Positions 25,756 to 33,599 of a stretch of DNA of 64,000 bases are shown in pieces. Numbering within the stretch: the first letter of the stretch is position 1; every line of letters begins with the position of its first letter. This stretch comes from Gammaproteobacteria bacterium Ga0077536. Its GTDB lineage: Bacteria > Pseudomonadota > Gammaproteobacteria > Ga0077536. The notes beneath the pieces are model-generated. The model was given only the letters and a program-made list of their open reading frames with translations. It was not told the origin of the DNA and made no database searches. The DNA lies in assembly GCA_001464935.1 (NCBI GenBank), contig LNEL01000046.1, positions 1-64,000 of the forward strand, given 5' to 3'. Made by a program: the position numbers and the translations under genes.

Positions 25756-26832
25756 ATGGACATCTTCATCAGTTACGCGAGTGTCGATCGCGAGCGCGCC
25801 ATGGCGCTGGCCGACGCGCTGACCCGTGCATCGGCAAGCGTGTGGTGGGACCGCACGATCCCGCCGGGCCGGGTGTTCGACGAAGTCATCCAGGAAGCCA
25901 TTGCCGCTGCGCGCTGCATGATCGTGCTGTGGTCCGGCGAGTCCGTGCGCTCGAACTGGGTGAAGACCGAAGCGGCCGAAGGGGCGGCGCGCGGCATGCT
26001 GGTGCCGGCACTGCTCGAAGACGTCGCGCCGCCGATCGAATTCAGACGCATCCAGGCCGCAAACCTCGTCGATTGGCACGGTGACGACGACGATCCCGCC
26101 TTCCAGCAGTTGCTCGCATCCGTGACGCGGCTGTTGCAACCGGCGCTGAACGTTGAGGCAGCACCCCTGCGCGCCCACGTGCCGACCGGCGGCGGGCGCG
26201 GCGCGACTTTGAAAGCGTTCGGGCTCGGCGCACTCAGCGCCGCGCTGTTGGTGCTCGGCGGCTGGCAGTGGCTGCACGAGGATCCGGGGACCGCCGGCAA
26301 CGGCCGTCGCGCGCCAACGCCGCGTCTGGCGGAGCAACCGGCGCAGGCCGATGACGCCGTGCCTGCCGCCGCACGGCCGGCGCCGCGCGCGACCCGCGTG
26401 AACCTGCTGGCCGATGCGAACGGCGGCCAGATGCTCATTGCCTCCGCCGAGAGCTGGAGCAGGATCGTCGACGGCAACGAGGACAGCTATGGGTGGACCG
26501 ATCAGGGCTATGCCGTGTTCGGCTTCGGCGACGGACGCACGGCGCGCTTCGATACCTTCACGGTGCTGGTACGTGCGCAGGACAACGCGAACCTGCGTGA
26601 CTTCGAACTGTTCGCCGGCAATGACGGACCCGACGGCCCGTTCCAGTCGCTGGGCCGCTTCAAGACCCGCAATCTGCGCCTGATGCAGAACCCCTACCAG
26701 TCGTTCAGCTTTGCGCCGACCGAGGCGAAGTACTTCAAGTTCCAGTCCCTGCGCAGTCACACCGACAACACCGCCGCCTTCGTCCACGAAGTTCAGCTCT
26801 TCGGCGAGCTGCTGCCCGATGCCGCGCGCTGA
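25756..26832 (+). CDS. TIR-transmembrane-discoidin-like sensor protein
   Basis: This 358-residue protein has an N-terminal TIR domain (1-135). It begins MDIFISYASVDRERA and has WWDRTIPPG and SNWVKTEAAEG, whose Glu sits where bacterial TIR NADases have their catalytic Glu. One transmembrane helix follows at about 155-172 (AFGLGALSAALLVLGGW), then a Pro/Ala-rich linker. The C-terminal domain (about 215-355) resembles F5/8-type C (discoidin) modules: SWSRIVDGNEDSYGW ... EAKYFKFQSLRSH ... VHEVQLFGE. TIR inside and ligand-binding domain outside suggests signalling. It is the first of three plus-strand genes. NADase activity is inference. Confidence 0.82.
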   Translation: MDIFISYASVDRERAMALADALTRASASVWWDRTIPPGRVFDEVIQEAIAAARCMIVLWSGESVRSNWVKTEAAEGAARGMLVPALLEDVAPPIEFRRIQAANLVDWHGDDDDPAFQQLLASVTRLLQPALNVEAAPLRAHVPTGGGRGATLKAFGLGALSAALLVLGGWQWLHEDPGTAGNGRRAPTPRLAEQPAQADDAVPAAARPAPRATRVNLLADANGGQMLIASAESWSRIVDGNEDSYGWTDQGYAVFGFGDGRTARFDTFTVLVRAQDNANLRDFELFAGNDGPDGPFQSLGRFKTRNLRLMQNPYQSFSFAPTEAKYFKFQSLRSHTDNTAAFVHEVQLFGELLPDAAR

Positions 26833-26868
26833 GTGTGCGCCCGGCCACGGCACGCGGCGTGGCGCGTG

Positions 26869-28068
26869 ATGAACATTTTCCTCAGCTATGCGAACGAGGA
26901 CCGGCCCGTCGCGGCCACGTTGAACCGCGCACTGCTGGAGCAGGGCCACGACGTGTTCTTCGACCGCGAAGATCTGCCGCCGGGTGAGGAATTCCACATC
27001 CGCATCCGGCGTGCGATCGAACGCGCCGACCTGTTCGTGTTCCTGGTCAGCCCGCACTCGATCGATCCCGGCAGCTATACGCTCAGCGAACTCGCGATCG
27101 TCGAGCGGGCGTGGAAGCGCGTGTCCGGCCGCGTGCTGCCGGTGATGCTGAGCGACCTGCCTTTCTCTCAGCTGCCGACGCTCGTGCGCGCGGTCACGGT
27201 GCTGACCCCGGCCGGGGACGTCGCAGCGGCTGCGGCCGACGCCGTGCACCGCCTGCACCAGGCGCAGCGGCGCACGCGGTGGTGGCGCATCGGCGCTGGG
27301 GTACTGGCGGTCGCGCTCGTCGCCGGCGCCATCCGGTTCGGGCTGATGGCGCGCCACGACGCGGAACCCGTCGGCGAAGACGGCGTGCCGTTGATCCTGG
27401 TGCCAGCCGGCAAGTTCGTGATGGGTGATGACGAGGTCAGTCCGCGCCGCGAAGCCTACCTCGATGCCTTCTATATCGATCGATACGAAGTCACGACCGC
27501 GCGCTATGCGAAATTCCTGAAGGCGACCGGTGACACGGCGCCACCGCTGGCCTGGGAACAGGTCGATCTCGCGCAACACGGCGAGCATCCGGTGGTCGGC
27601 GTCGACTGGCACGACGCCGAAGGTTATTGCCGCTGGGTCGGCCGCCGCCTGCCGACGTCGGCGGAATGGGAGAAGGCCGCGCGCGGCACCGACGAGCGCG
27701 TCTATCCGTGGGGCGACAGTTCGCCAACGCTGACGCTGACGAACTTCTCGAATTCGTCGCCGGACTTCTACGACGGACTCTCGCCCGTCGGCACGCACGG
27801 GCCCGGACGCAGCCCGCATGGCGTCGACGACATGGCGGGCAACGCCGCGGAGTGGGTGTCGGACTGGTGGGCGGATGGTCCGTATCGCTTCAATCCACGC
27901 AATCCGCGCGGACCGGACAGCGGCTATCAGCGCATCATTCGCGGCGGCGGCCGCTTCGACGGCGCAGCGAATCTCGTGCTGGCACGCCGCTTCTACGCAC
28001 TACCCGACCTGCGCGCCGCCGACATCGGCTTTCGCTGTGCGAAAGATGCGCCGCAGCGTTCGAACTGA
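26869..28068 (+). CDS. TIR-transmembrane-FGE-sulfatase domain protein
   Basis: This 399-residue protein has a TIR domain at 1-130 (MNIFLSYANEDRPVA, FFDREDLPPGEEF, SYTLSELAIVE with the candidate Glu) and a transmembrane helix at about 145-165 (IGAGVLAVALVAGAIRFGL). A formylglycine-generating-enzyme/SUMF1-type domain follows: LVPAGKFVMG, DRYEVTTARYAKFL, RRLPTSAEWEKAARG, GNAAEWVSDWW and a final IGFRCA. FGE-like domains often serve as ligand-binding modules in bacterial conflict and signalling proteins. It is the paralogous partner of the preceding TIR gene, 36 bp downstream, with a different ectodomain. Confidence 0.87.
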   Translation: MNIFLSYANEDRPVAATLNRALLEQGHDVFFDREDLPPGEEFHIRIRRAIERADLFVFLVSPHSIDPGSYTLSELAIVERAWKRVSGRVLPVMLSDLPFSQLPTLVRAVTVLTPAGDVAAAAADAVHRLHQAQRRTRWWRIGAGVLAVALVAGAIRFGLMARHDAEPVGEDGVPLILVPAGKFVMGDDEVSPRREAYLDAFYIDRYEVTTARYAKFLKATGDTAPPLAWEQVDLAQHGEHPVVGVDWHDAEGYCRWVGRRLPTSAEWEKAARGTDERVYPWGDSSPTLTLTNFSNSSPDFYDGLSPVGTHGPGRSPHGVDDMAGNAAEWVSDWWADGPYRFNPRNPRGPDSGYQRIIRGGGRFDGAANLVLARRFYALPDLRAADIGFRCAKDAPQRSN

Positions 28069-28079
28069 CGCCCACCGCC

Positions 28080-28715
28080 ATGACGCCAGCCGACCGCCGG
28101 TCGACGACGCCCGTCCCCGACCAGGTGATCGTGTTCAGCGGTCATCTCATCGACGAACCCGGACGCCAGCCGGCCCGCTTTCCCGACGATCCCGCGCTGG
28201 TTGAACGGGCGCGCGCCGCCATCGCGGCGGCGCTCGATGCGCTCGGCGCGGGCGCCGGCACCCTCGCATTGACGCAGGGTGCCTGCGGCGGCGATCTGCT
28301 GTTCTCGGCGGCATGTCTCGACCGCGGCGTCGACCTGCGCTGGCTGCAGCCGTTCGATGAAGCCGACTTCGTCGAGCGTTCGGTCGCACGCGGCGGCCCC
28401 GTCTGGCGTCGGCGCTACGACTCACAGCGCGCGCGGCTCACGCGGCCGCCGCGCGCACTGCCCGTGGTCCTCGGCGCACCACTGCCGGACGACCCGCACA
28501 CGCCTTACTGGCGCTGCAATCGCTGGCTCGTCGACACCGCGCGCAGCTACGGCGCGGAGAAGCTGCATTTCGTCGGCCTGTGGGATGGCGCTGCGGCCGA
28601 CAGCGACGGCGGCACCGCGCAGATGCTCGACGATATCCGGCCTTATGCCCGCGACATCACGCTCATCGACCTGGCCGCGCTCGCGGCGCCGCGCGGTCCT
28701 GCCGATCCCGGGTGA
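28080..28715 (+). CDS. SLOG/LOG-like Rossmannoid protein of the TIR cluster
   Basis: This 211-residue protein begins 11 bp after the TIR-FGE gene, clearly in one operon. Its N-terminal half reads like a nucleotide-binding SLOG-type fold: VIVFSGHLID, then TLALTQGACGGDLLFSAACL and VDLRWLQPFDEADF. The C-terminal half has YGAEKLHFVGLWDG. SLOG domains bind or process nucleotide-derived ligands and often accompany TIR effectors. I assign the superfamily by pattern only; it could instead be an unrelated Rossmann-like family. Confidence 0.55.
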   Translation: MTPADRRSTTPVPDQVIVFSGHLIDEPGRQPARFPDDPALVERARAAIAAALDALGAGAGTLALTQGACGGDLLFSAACLDRGVDLRWLQPFDEADFVERSVARGGPVWRRRYDSQRARLTRPPRALPVVLGAPLPDDPHTPYWRCNRWLVDTARSYGAEKLHFVGLWDGAAADSDGGTAQMLDDIRPYARDITLIDLAALAAPRGPADPG

Positions 28716-28844
28716 CGCGTTGCGGTGAGGCAGCCGCGCCAGGGTCAGGCGTGAGACCGGCGCGGGTCGACGTCCCGGGTGTCGCAATTCCCGGGTTCGA
28801 ATGCGTGGCTGGCGGGCGAGCGCCGCAGGAAGTGGACCGCGCTG

Positions 28845-29534
28845 TCAGGCCGCGACACCGAACAGCGCGCCGACACCCGCCGTCAGCCCCATCGCCAGGG
28901 CACCCCAGCACGACACGCGCAGCACCGAGGCGATGACCGGCGCGCCGCCCGTGCGCGCGGCGACATAACCGAGCAGGGCGAGGAACAGCAGTGAACTGCC
29001 GGCGATACCGGGGATCAGAGTCGGGGCTGGCAGCACGAGCGCCATCACCAGCGGCAGCAGCGCGCCGACCGCGAAGGTGGCCGCCGAGGCCAGCGCCGCC
29101 TGCACGGGCCGCGCCGCCAGCGTATCGGAAATGCCGAGTTCGTCGCGGCCGTGCGCGGCGAGGGCATCGTGCTGCATGAACTGCGTGGCGACCTGCGCGG
29201 CCAGCGCCTGATCGAGGCCGCGCCTGACGTAGATCGCGGTCAACTCCGCGAGTTCCTGCTCGGGATTCGCCGCCAGTTCGGCCTTTTCGCGCGCGAGATC
29301 GGCGCGTTCGGTGTCGGCCTGCGAACTGACCGACACATATTCGCCGGCCGCCATCGACATCGCCCCGGCGACGAGACCGGCGACGCCGGCCGTCACGATC
29401 GCCTGGGTCTGCGCGCCGGCGGCCGCGACGCCGAGCACGAGGCTGGCGGTCGACACGATGCCGTCGTTCGCGCCGAGCACGGCGGCGCGCAGCCAGCCGG
29501 TGCGTTGGGTTCGATGGTGTTCACGGTGGCGCAT
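28845..29534 (-). CDS. VIT/CCC1-family Fe2+/Mn2+ transporter
   Basis: This 229-residue membrane protein begins MRHREHHRTQ. The VIT signature is LRAAVLGANDGIVSTASLVL, then MAAGEYVSVSSQADTE, a cytoplasmic helical segment rich in Glu (AREKAELAANPEQELAEL) that holds the metal-binding site, and three C-terminal hydrophobic segments. Homologues move Fe2+ or Mn2+ out of the cytoplasm. The RBS GAGGAG precedes the ATG at 29534. It faces the TIR/SLOG genes and appears unrelated to them. Confidence 0.9.
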   Translation of the reverse strand: MRHREHHRTQRTGWLRAAVLGANDGIVSTASLVLGVAAAGAQTQAIVTAGVAGLVAGAMSMAAGEYVSVSSQADTERADLAREKAELAANPEQELAELTAIYVRRGLDQALAAQVATQFMQHDALAAHGRDELGISDTLAARPVQAALASAATFAVGALLPLVMALVLPAPTLIPGIAGSSLLFLALLGYVAARTGGAPVIASVLRVSCWGALAMGLTAGVGALFGVAA

Positions 29535-29759
29535 GGGGTGCTCCTCTGCCGCGCGCAGCAGGGCGCGACGCAGGGCCGGTCGGGCGCGGCCGGCAGTCGC
29601 GAGCATGAGTCCTGCGGCGGCGACCAGGGAGGGTCGCCGGGGCGTCATGACTTTGAGGTGGCCACGTTAACAGGATTCAGCCGTGCAGCAGGTGCGGCCG
29701 ATCAAGCGAAGTCGATCGTCGCCACCGGTCGGACCGTAGCGCGAGCGACCGCCAGTCCC

Positions 29760-30206
29760 CTACTCGACGATCGTCAGATGGAACCGTCCGCCGCGCGAAG
29801 CAGGACCGTCGACGACGGCGATGCAGTCATCGAGTTCCTCGATCAGGCGTTCCGTCTCGTCCGCGGTGACTTCGCCGAGCCTGCCGCCGGCCACTGCATC
29901 GCGCAGCGCCTGCAATGCAGCGAGTCCTTCGGCGGCATCGAACCAGGTCATGTCGTCGATGCCATAGGCGAGGTCGGTTTCAGGGTCGATTTCGGGATCG
30001 GCAGCGTCCTCTTCTTCGTCCTCGTCGAATTCGCCATAGCTGTACTCGAGCCCGGTGTAGTCCATGAACTCCGTCAGCTTGCGCACACCGAGTTCATCGC
30101 ACAGCGCGTCGAGCGCCTCGATGTGCAGGTTCATCAGGCTGTGATCGTCGCTGTCCTTGGCGTATTCGCGGTTCTCGAGGGTGTGGATCCAGAGGGTCAT
30201 GCCCAT
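29760..30206 (-). CDS. Acidic conserved hypothetical protein
   Basis: This soluble 148-residue protein is very acidic in its centre (GEFDEDEEEDAADPEIDPET). It begins MGMTLWIHTLENREYAKDSD, a start pattern I associate with small uncharacterised proteins, and ends in a regular helix-rich part. There is no signal, membrane segment or recognised domain. The start at 30206 has GGGAG upstream; the Met two codons in is equally possible. Confidence 0.6.
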   Translation of the reverse strand: MGMTLWIHTLENREYAKDSDDHSLMNLHIEALDALCDELGVRKLTEFMDYTGLEYSYGEFDEDEEEDAADPEIDPETDLAYGIDDMTWFDAAEGLAALQALRDAVAGGRLGEVTADETERLIEELDDCIAVVDGPASRGGRFHLTIVE

Positions 30207-30297
30207 GTGGCGGCTCCCGTGGGTTGGATGAATATTCGAACGATCGGTGTATCGGCACCAGCCTCGCATCCTCGACAGCGCGCAACCGCGACCGCCG

Positions 30298-30615
30298 TCA
30301 CCCTTCTCCGTACTCGGTCTCGTGCACGGACCACGCTGCGGTGGCGGTCGCCCGCACGGCTTCGTGACCGCGCTCGAGGCCTGCCCAGCGGCCTATCTCC
30401 GGGAAACGCTGATACAGACAGCCGAGACACACGAGCATGCCGTCCGCCGGATTTTCAGTGGTCTCGCACAACACCTGCCAGGTGCCCTCCCTGTCGTGAA
30501 TGACGGCGAGGATCGGGAAATCCTGCTCCATGATCTGGCGCGTGGTCACACAGCCGGTGGTCTCGTCGCACGGGAAAGGCCAGTGCGCGAACTGATGTCG
30601 ATGCTGCGCGATCAC
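30298..30615 (-). CDS. Hypothetical protein, possibly immunity-like
   Basis: This 105-residue protein starts with GTG, and its first bases overlap the stop of the upstream gene (GTGA). Conserved-looking parts are FPCDETTGCVTTRQIM, then FPILAVIHDREGTWQVLC and ADGMLVCLGCLYQRFP. The layout vaguely recalls small immunity or DUF-type domains that sit beside polymorphic toxins, but I do not recognise a family and see no toxin next door. It is coupled to the 118-residue gene upstream. Confidence 0.5.
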   Translation of the reverse strand: MIAQHRHQFAHWPFPCDETTGCVTTRQIMEQDFPILAVIHDREGTWQVLCETTENPADGMLVCLGCLYQRFPEIGRWAGLERGHEAVRATATAAWSVHETEYGEG

Positions 30616-30968
30616 ACGTGCATCGCCGTGGCGGTGAGCGTGGCCACTTCCACGTCGGTCAGGTTGCACCATCGGGTACTGCCGGTGAGCGCCAGCACGC
30701 AGCCCTGTTCCTGGGCAGCAGCCAGGATCCGGCCGAACCACCACGCGCGAGTGGCGAGCATCGCGCGCGGCGGCGGTGGCGCATACAGACACGAGCGTGC
30801 CGCATCCCAGCCGATTTCCATCGCCTCCAGGTGAACGTGCGGAAACTGCGCGCTGCCAGGTGCGACGTAGAGCCGGCCGGTGGCATCGACGCCGACTTCG
30901 ATGACGAAGTCGGTGTGCGCGGGCTGGGCACCGGACACCGGCAAATGCGAGGAGAAACGGCGGATCAT
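30612..30968 (-). CDS. Hypothetical protein, first of a coupled pair
   Basis: This 118-residue soluble protein contains AHTDFVIEVGVDATGRLYVA, FPHVHLEAMEIGWD and WWFGRILAAAQEQGCVLALTG. I recognise no family. Its stop overlaps the GTG of the next gene, so the two are likely co-translated. The ATG at 30968 is chosen because sequence further upstream is compositionally unlike protein. Confidence 0.5.
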   Translation of the reverse strand: MIRRFSSHLPVSGAQPAHTDFVIEVGVDATGRLYVAPGSAQFPHVHLEAMEIGWDAARSCLYAPPPPRAMLATRAWWFGRILAAAQEQGCVLALTGSTRWCNLTDVEVATLTATAMHV

Positions 30969-31105
30969 CGCTGAGGTAGAGGACTGAAGACAGACGCCGG
31001 GTCGCGTCGCCAAGACTATAGTTCGCGCGCTGCCAGCGGGCAACGCAACCGCCGCTGCGCCCGCCGCCACCACCACAGTCCCATCGAACGCTTATCCGCG
31101 CTTAT

Positions 31106-31162
31106 CCGGGGACACCCACCTCCTTATCCGCACGCTTATCCGGATATCCGGGGACACCCACC
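31106..31162. repeat. RAYT-linked repeats, upstream side
   Basis: Two copies of CCGGGGACACCCACC (31106-31120 and 31148-31162) are separated by CTTATCCG-type repeats. They lie 94 bp before the RAYT gene. The motif recurs in the opposite orientation after that gene (32480-32533) and as a cluster at 581-715. Confidence 0.7.
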
Positions 31163-31255
31163 GATTGCTGCTTCGCCCCTGTTGTAGGCGGCAGTAAGGC
31201 TGCCTTAGCGTGACGGCACTGCCGGACCAAACGGTCTTCTCAGAAAGGGAAAAGG

Positions 31256-32260
31256 ATGACCCGCCCACGCTCCACACTCGTGTCCGTCGCGGATACGCCG
31301 TACTACCACTGCATCGGACGCTGCGTTCGGCAGGCTTTTCTTTGCGGCAAAGATCCTGTCTCCGGCAAGAATTTCGATCATCGGAAGGAGCGCATTCTCG
31401 ACCGGCTGGCGCTGCTCACGGACACTTTCGCTATCGACCTCTGTGCTTATGCGTTGATGTCGAATCACTACCATCTGGTGTTACGGATCGATCTGACACG
31501 CGCAGATGGGTGGACGGACGTTGAGGTTGTCGAGCGTTGGCGTCGCCTCTATGCAGGCCCAGTATGTATCTCCGCATTTCTGAATGGGCTCCCGCTCCAG
31601 GCTGACGAGCAGACGATGCTCAGCGACCTTGTTCCGGTCTGGCGGCGACGTCTCGCAGACCTCAGCTGGTTCATGCGTTGCCTCAATGAACATATTGCGC
31701 GCTTTGCCAATGCCGAAGATCGCTGCACAGGTCGATTTTGGGAAGGGCGGTTCAAGTCACAGGCCTTGCTGGATGAAGAGGCGCTGTTGACCGTCATGGC
31801 CTATGTGGATCTGAATCCCGTGCGGGCCGGGCTTGCTTCCTCCATCGAAGAATCGACCTTTACCTCCGGTCATCAACGGTTGCTCAGCATGATCAAGCAA
31901 GACCCGTGCACCACCGACGCAACCAAACCCGCTCTGCTGCCCTTCACCCAAGCCATCCGCAGCGACGAAGACACCGGCCTCCCATTCAACCTGCAGGACT
32001 ATCTGGACCTGCTCGATACCAGCGGACGCGCCGTGCATCCGGGCAAGCCTGGCGTGATCCCTGCCAGCACACCGAAGCTCTTGTCCGTGTTCGGCCTGCA
32101 CACCGGCGAATGGTTGAAGACCGTGTCCGAACTGCATGCCCGCTTTCGCCTGTTCGTCGGCGCGCCGCATCGACTACGCACCGTCGCAGCGGGCAAAGGC
32201 TGCCGATGGGTGCGCGGACATGCGGCGGCGCGGCGTCTCTACGCGCGGGCGAACGAATAA
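31256..32260 (+). CDS. REP-associated tyrosine transposase (RAYT, Y1/IS200-like)
   Basis: This 334-residue protein begins RPRSTLVSVADTPYYHCIGR, typical of RAYTs. It has the HUH metal-binding pair in SNHYHLVLR and the conserved FWEGRFKSQALLDEEALL followed by AYVDLNPVRAGL, with a candidate catalytic Tyr. Y1 transposases nick and join single-stranded DNA. RAYTs act on REP sequences near their own gene, and here inverted GGGTGTCC-type motifs flank the gene. AAGGGAAAAGG precedes the ATG. It is a single-copy, domesticated-looking element inserted in the conflict island. Confidence 0.9.
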   Translation: MTRPRSTLVSVADTPYYHCIGRCVRQAFLCGKDPVSGKNFDHRKERILDRLALLTDTFAIDLCAYALMSNHYHLVLRIDLTRADGWTDVEVVERWRRLYAGPVCISAFLNGLPLQADEQTMLSDLVPVWRRRLADLSWFMRCLNEHIARFANAEDRCTGRFWEGRFKSQALLDEEALLTVMAYVDLNPVRAGLASSIEESTFTSGHQRLLSMIKQDPCTTDATKPALLPFTQAIRSDEDTGLPFNLQDYLDLLDTSGRAVHPGKPGVIPASTPKLLSVFGLHTGEWLKTVSELHARFRLFVGAPHRLRTVAAGKGCRWVRGHAAARRLYARANE

Positions 32261-32479
32261 CCTCCCCGCACACTCAGCAGTCCAAGATCAACGATTCGCC
32301 GCACGCCTGATGCTGCGACGGGCCGGCGTGGTACCGACAGAATTATCGGGGGCCGTAGCGACTCACTGCGTGCTGTCGGCGGTTCCCATTCGCTCGTTAT
32401 TCCACAGAGATGCCGAGACGACACCCAGCGGGGCCTGCTGAAAGGCTGGCCCGTGCTGAAAGATCAAGTTCAGAAAACT

Positions 32480-32533
32480 AGATGGGTGTCCTGGATGAAG
32501 CTGGATGAAGCTGAAAATTAGATGGGTGTCCTG
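32480..32533. repeat. RAYT-linked repeats, downstream side
   Basis: AGATGGGTGTCCTG occurs twice (32480-32493 and 32520-32533), separated by a tandem CTGGATGAAG duplication. They are in opposite orientation to the copies before the RAYT gene, so the gene sits between inverted repeats. The rest of 32261-32622 shows no gene. Confidence 0.65.
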
Positions 32534-32622
32534 AATGGATAGAGCTATATGGAGTGCGACTCAGCCGTCGACGGCGCGAGCGCCGGTAACCCGCTCGCGC
32601 GTGACACGCTGCGGCCCTGCGC

Positions 32623-33555
32623 TCAGATTTCGACCGTCGCAATGAAGTCCGTGACGTGATCGGCGAGACGCTTCTTCAGCGCCGCGCGCACGCTGGCGAG
32701 GACGCCGACATCGACGATCGCCTGGCCCGAATTCTGCTGCAATCTGACTTTCTTCTTTCTGAGTTTGAAGAACAGCACCTGCGTCAGCTTCGAGTTGGCT
32801 TCGAGGCTGAAGGCCATCAGGTGCATCATGAGGCCGCCGTTCGGGAGCTGATCGGCGAGACCGATCTGGAAGTGGGTGGATTTCGAGTCGCGATGCTCGC
32901 GGTCGAAAATCGTGATCCACGGACTGTCGCGATCCATGCTCTGCATCGCGTCGAGCGTCGACAGCACCACGGCGAGCGCGGCCGGTGACGGCCCCAGCAG
33001 CGCGGCTGCGACGTTGCGCACGGCCTGATGGGTCTCGAGACCGTCGAGCTGGCCGGCGTACTCGCGAAACCCGGACTGCTGGACGGACCAGCCGAGCTGC
33101 ATCAACGCGCCGAAGTAGGCATCGAACCACGGCATGATGTTCGTGCGGTCCGGCACCTTGCGGTTCGCGGCGAGCTGCGCGAGCAGGGTCGCATTGCAGA
33201 GATCCTCGCGGCGCTGCGCGGGCACGCCGGCGGTGAACGACAGCACGCCGGAGCCGACGACCGCCGCCTGCGGTGTCATCTCGGCGAACTCAGGAATCGT
33301 GGCGAGGTCGCGGCGTTGCGGACGCCTGGGCGCAGCCGGCAGGCGCGCGGCGATCACGAAAGCGCGCGCGCTGGCACGGGTCACTTTGGCCGGCGCGGCC
33401 GGTTTGCGTCGGGCCGGCGTCGGCTTCTTGATGCTGGCCGGCTTCGCCGCCTTCTTCGCTGCCGGCATGACTTTGCTGGCGACGGGCTTTTTCGCAATGA
33501 CTTTCTTCGCCTTGGCCGGCTGGCGGCGCGGAACGAGCTTCTTCTTCGTGGCCAT
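32623..33555 (-). CDS. Protein with histone-H1-like Lys/Ala/Pro tail and unknown C-terminal domain
   Basis: In this 310-residue protein, residues 1-65 are an H1-like basic tail (KKPVASKVMPAAKKAAKPAS and similar), suggesting nucleic-acid or polyanion binding. The remaining 245 residues form a globular domain that I do not recognise (e.g. AVVGSGVLSFTAGVPAQRRED, VPDRTNIMPWFDAYFGALMQ, then DSPWITIFDREHRDSKSTHF). The gene follows the CHAT gene by 44 bp on the same strand, so it is probably co-transcribed. The ATG at 33555 has AAGGAG at correct spacing; the ATG two codons earlier is too close to it. Confidence 0.7.
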   Translation of the reverse strand: MATKKKLVPRRQPAKAKKVIAKKPVASKVMPAAKKAAKPASIKKPTPARRKPAAPAKVTRASARAFVIAARLPAAPRRPQRRDLATIPEFAEMTPQAAVVGSGVLSFTAGVPAQRREDLCNATLLAQLAANRKVPDRTNIMPWFDAYFGALMQLGWSVQQSGFREYAGQLDGLETHQAVRNVAAALLGPSPAALAVVLSTLDAMQSMDRDSPWITIFDREHRDSKSTHFQIGLADQLPNGGLMMHLMAFSLEANSKLTQVLFFKLRKKKVRLQQNSGQAIVDVGVLASVRAALKKRLADHVTDFIATVEI

Positions 33556-33599
33556 CTTCATTTCTCCTTGCGTGCTGCCCCGGCCGCTGCCGGCGCGAT

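Noticed and set aside
25567..27819. 750-codon minus-strand frame opposite the TIR genes
   Set aside because: Arg/Ala-rich shadow; both TIR genes are unmistakable on the plus strand.
31081..31170. Short repeats with spacers, possible CRISPR
   Set aside because: Only two units, irregular spacing and much shorter than CRISPR repeats; no cas genes. Better explained as RAYT-linked REP motifs.
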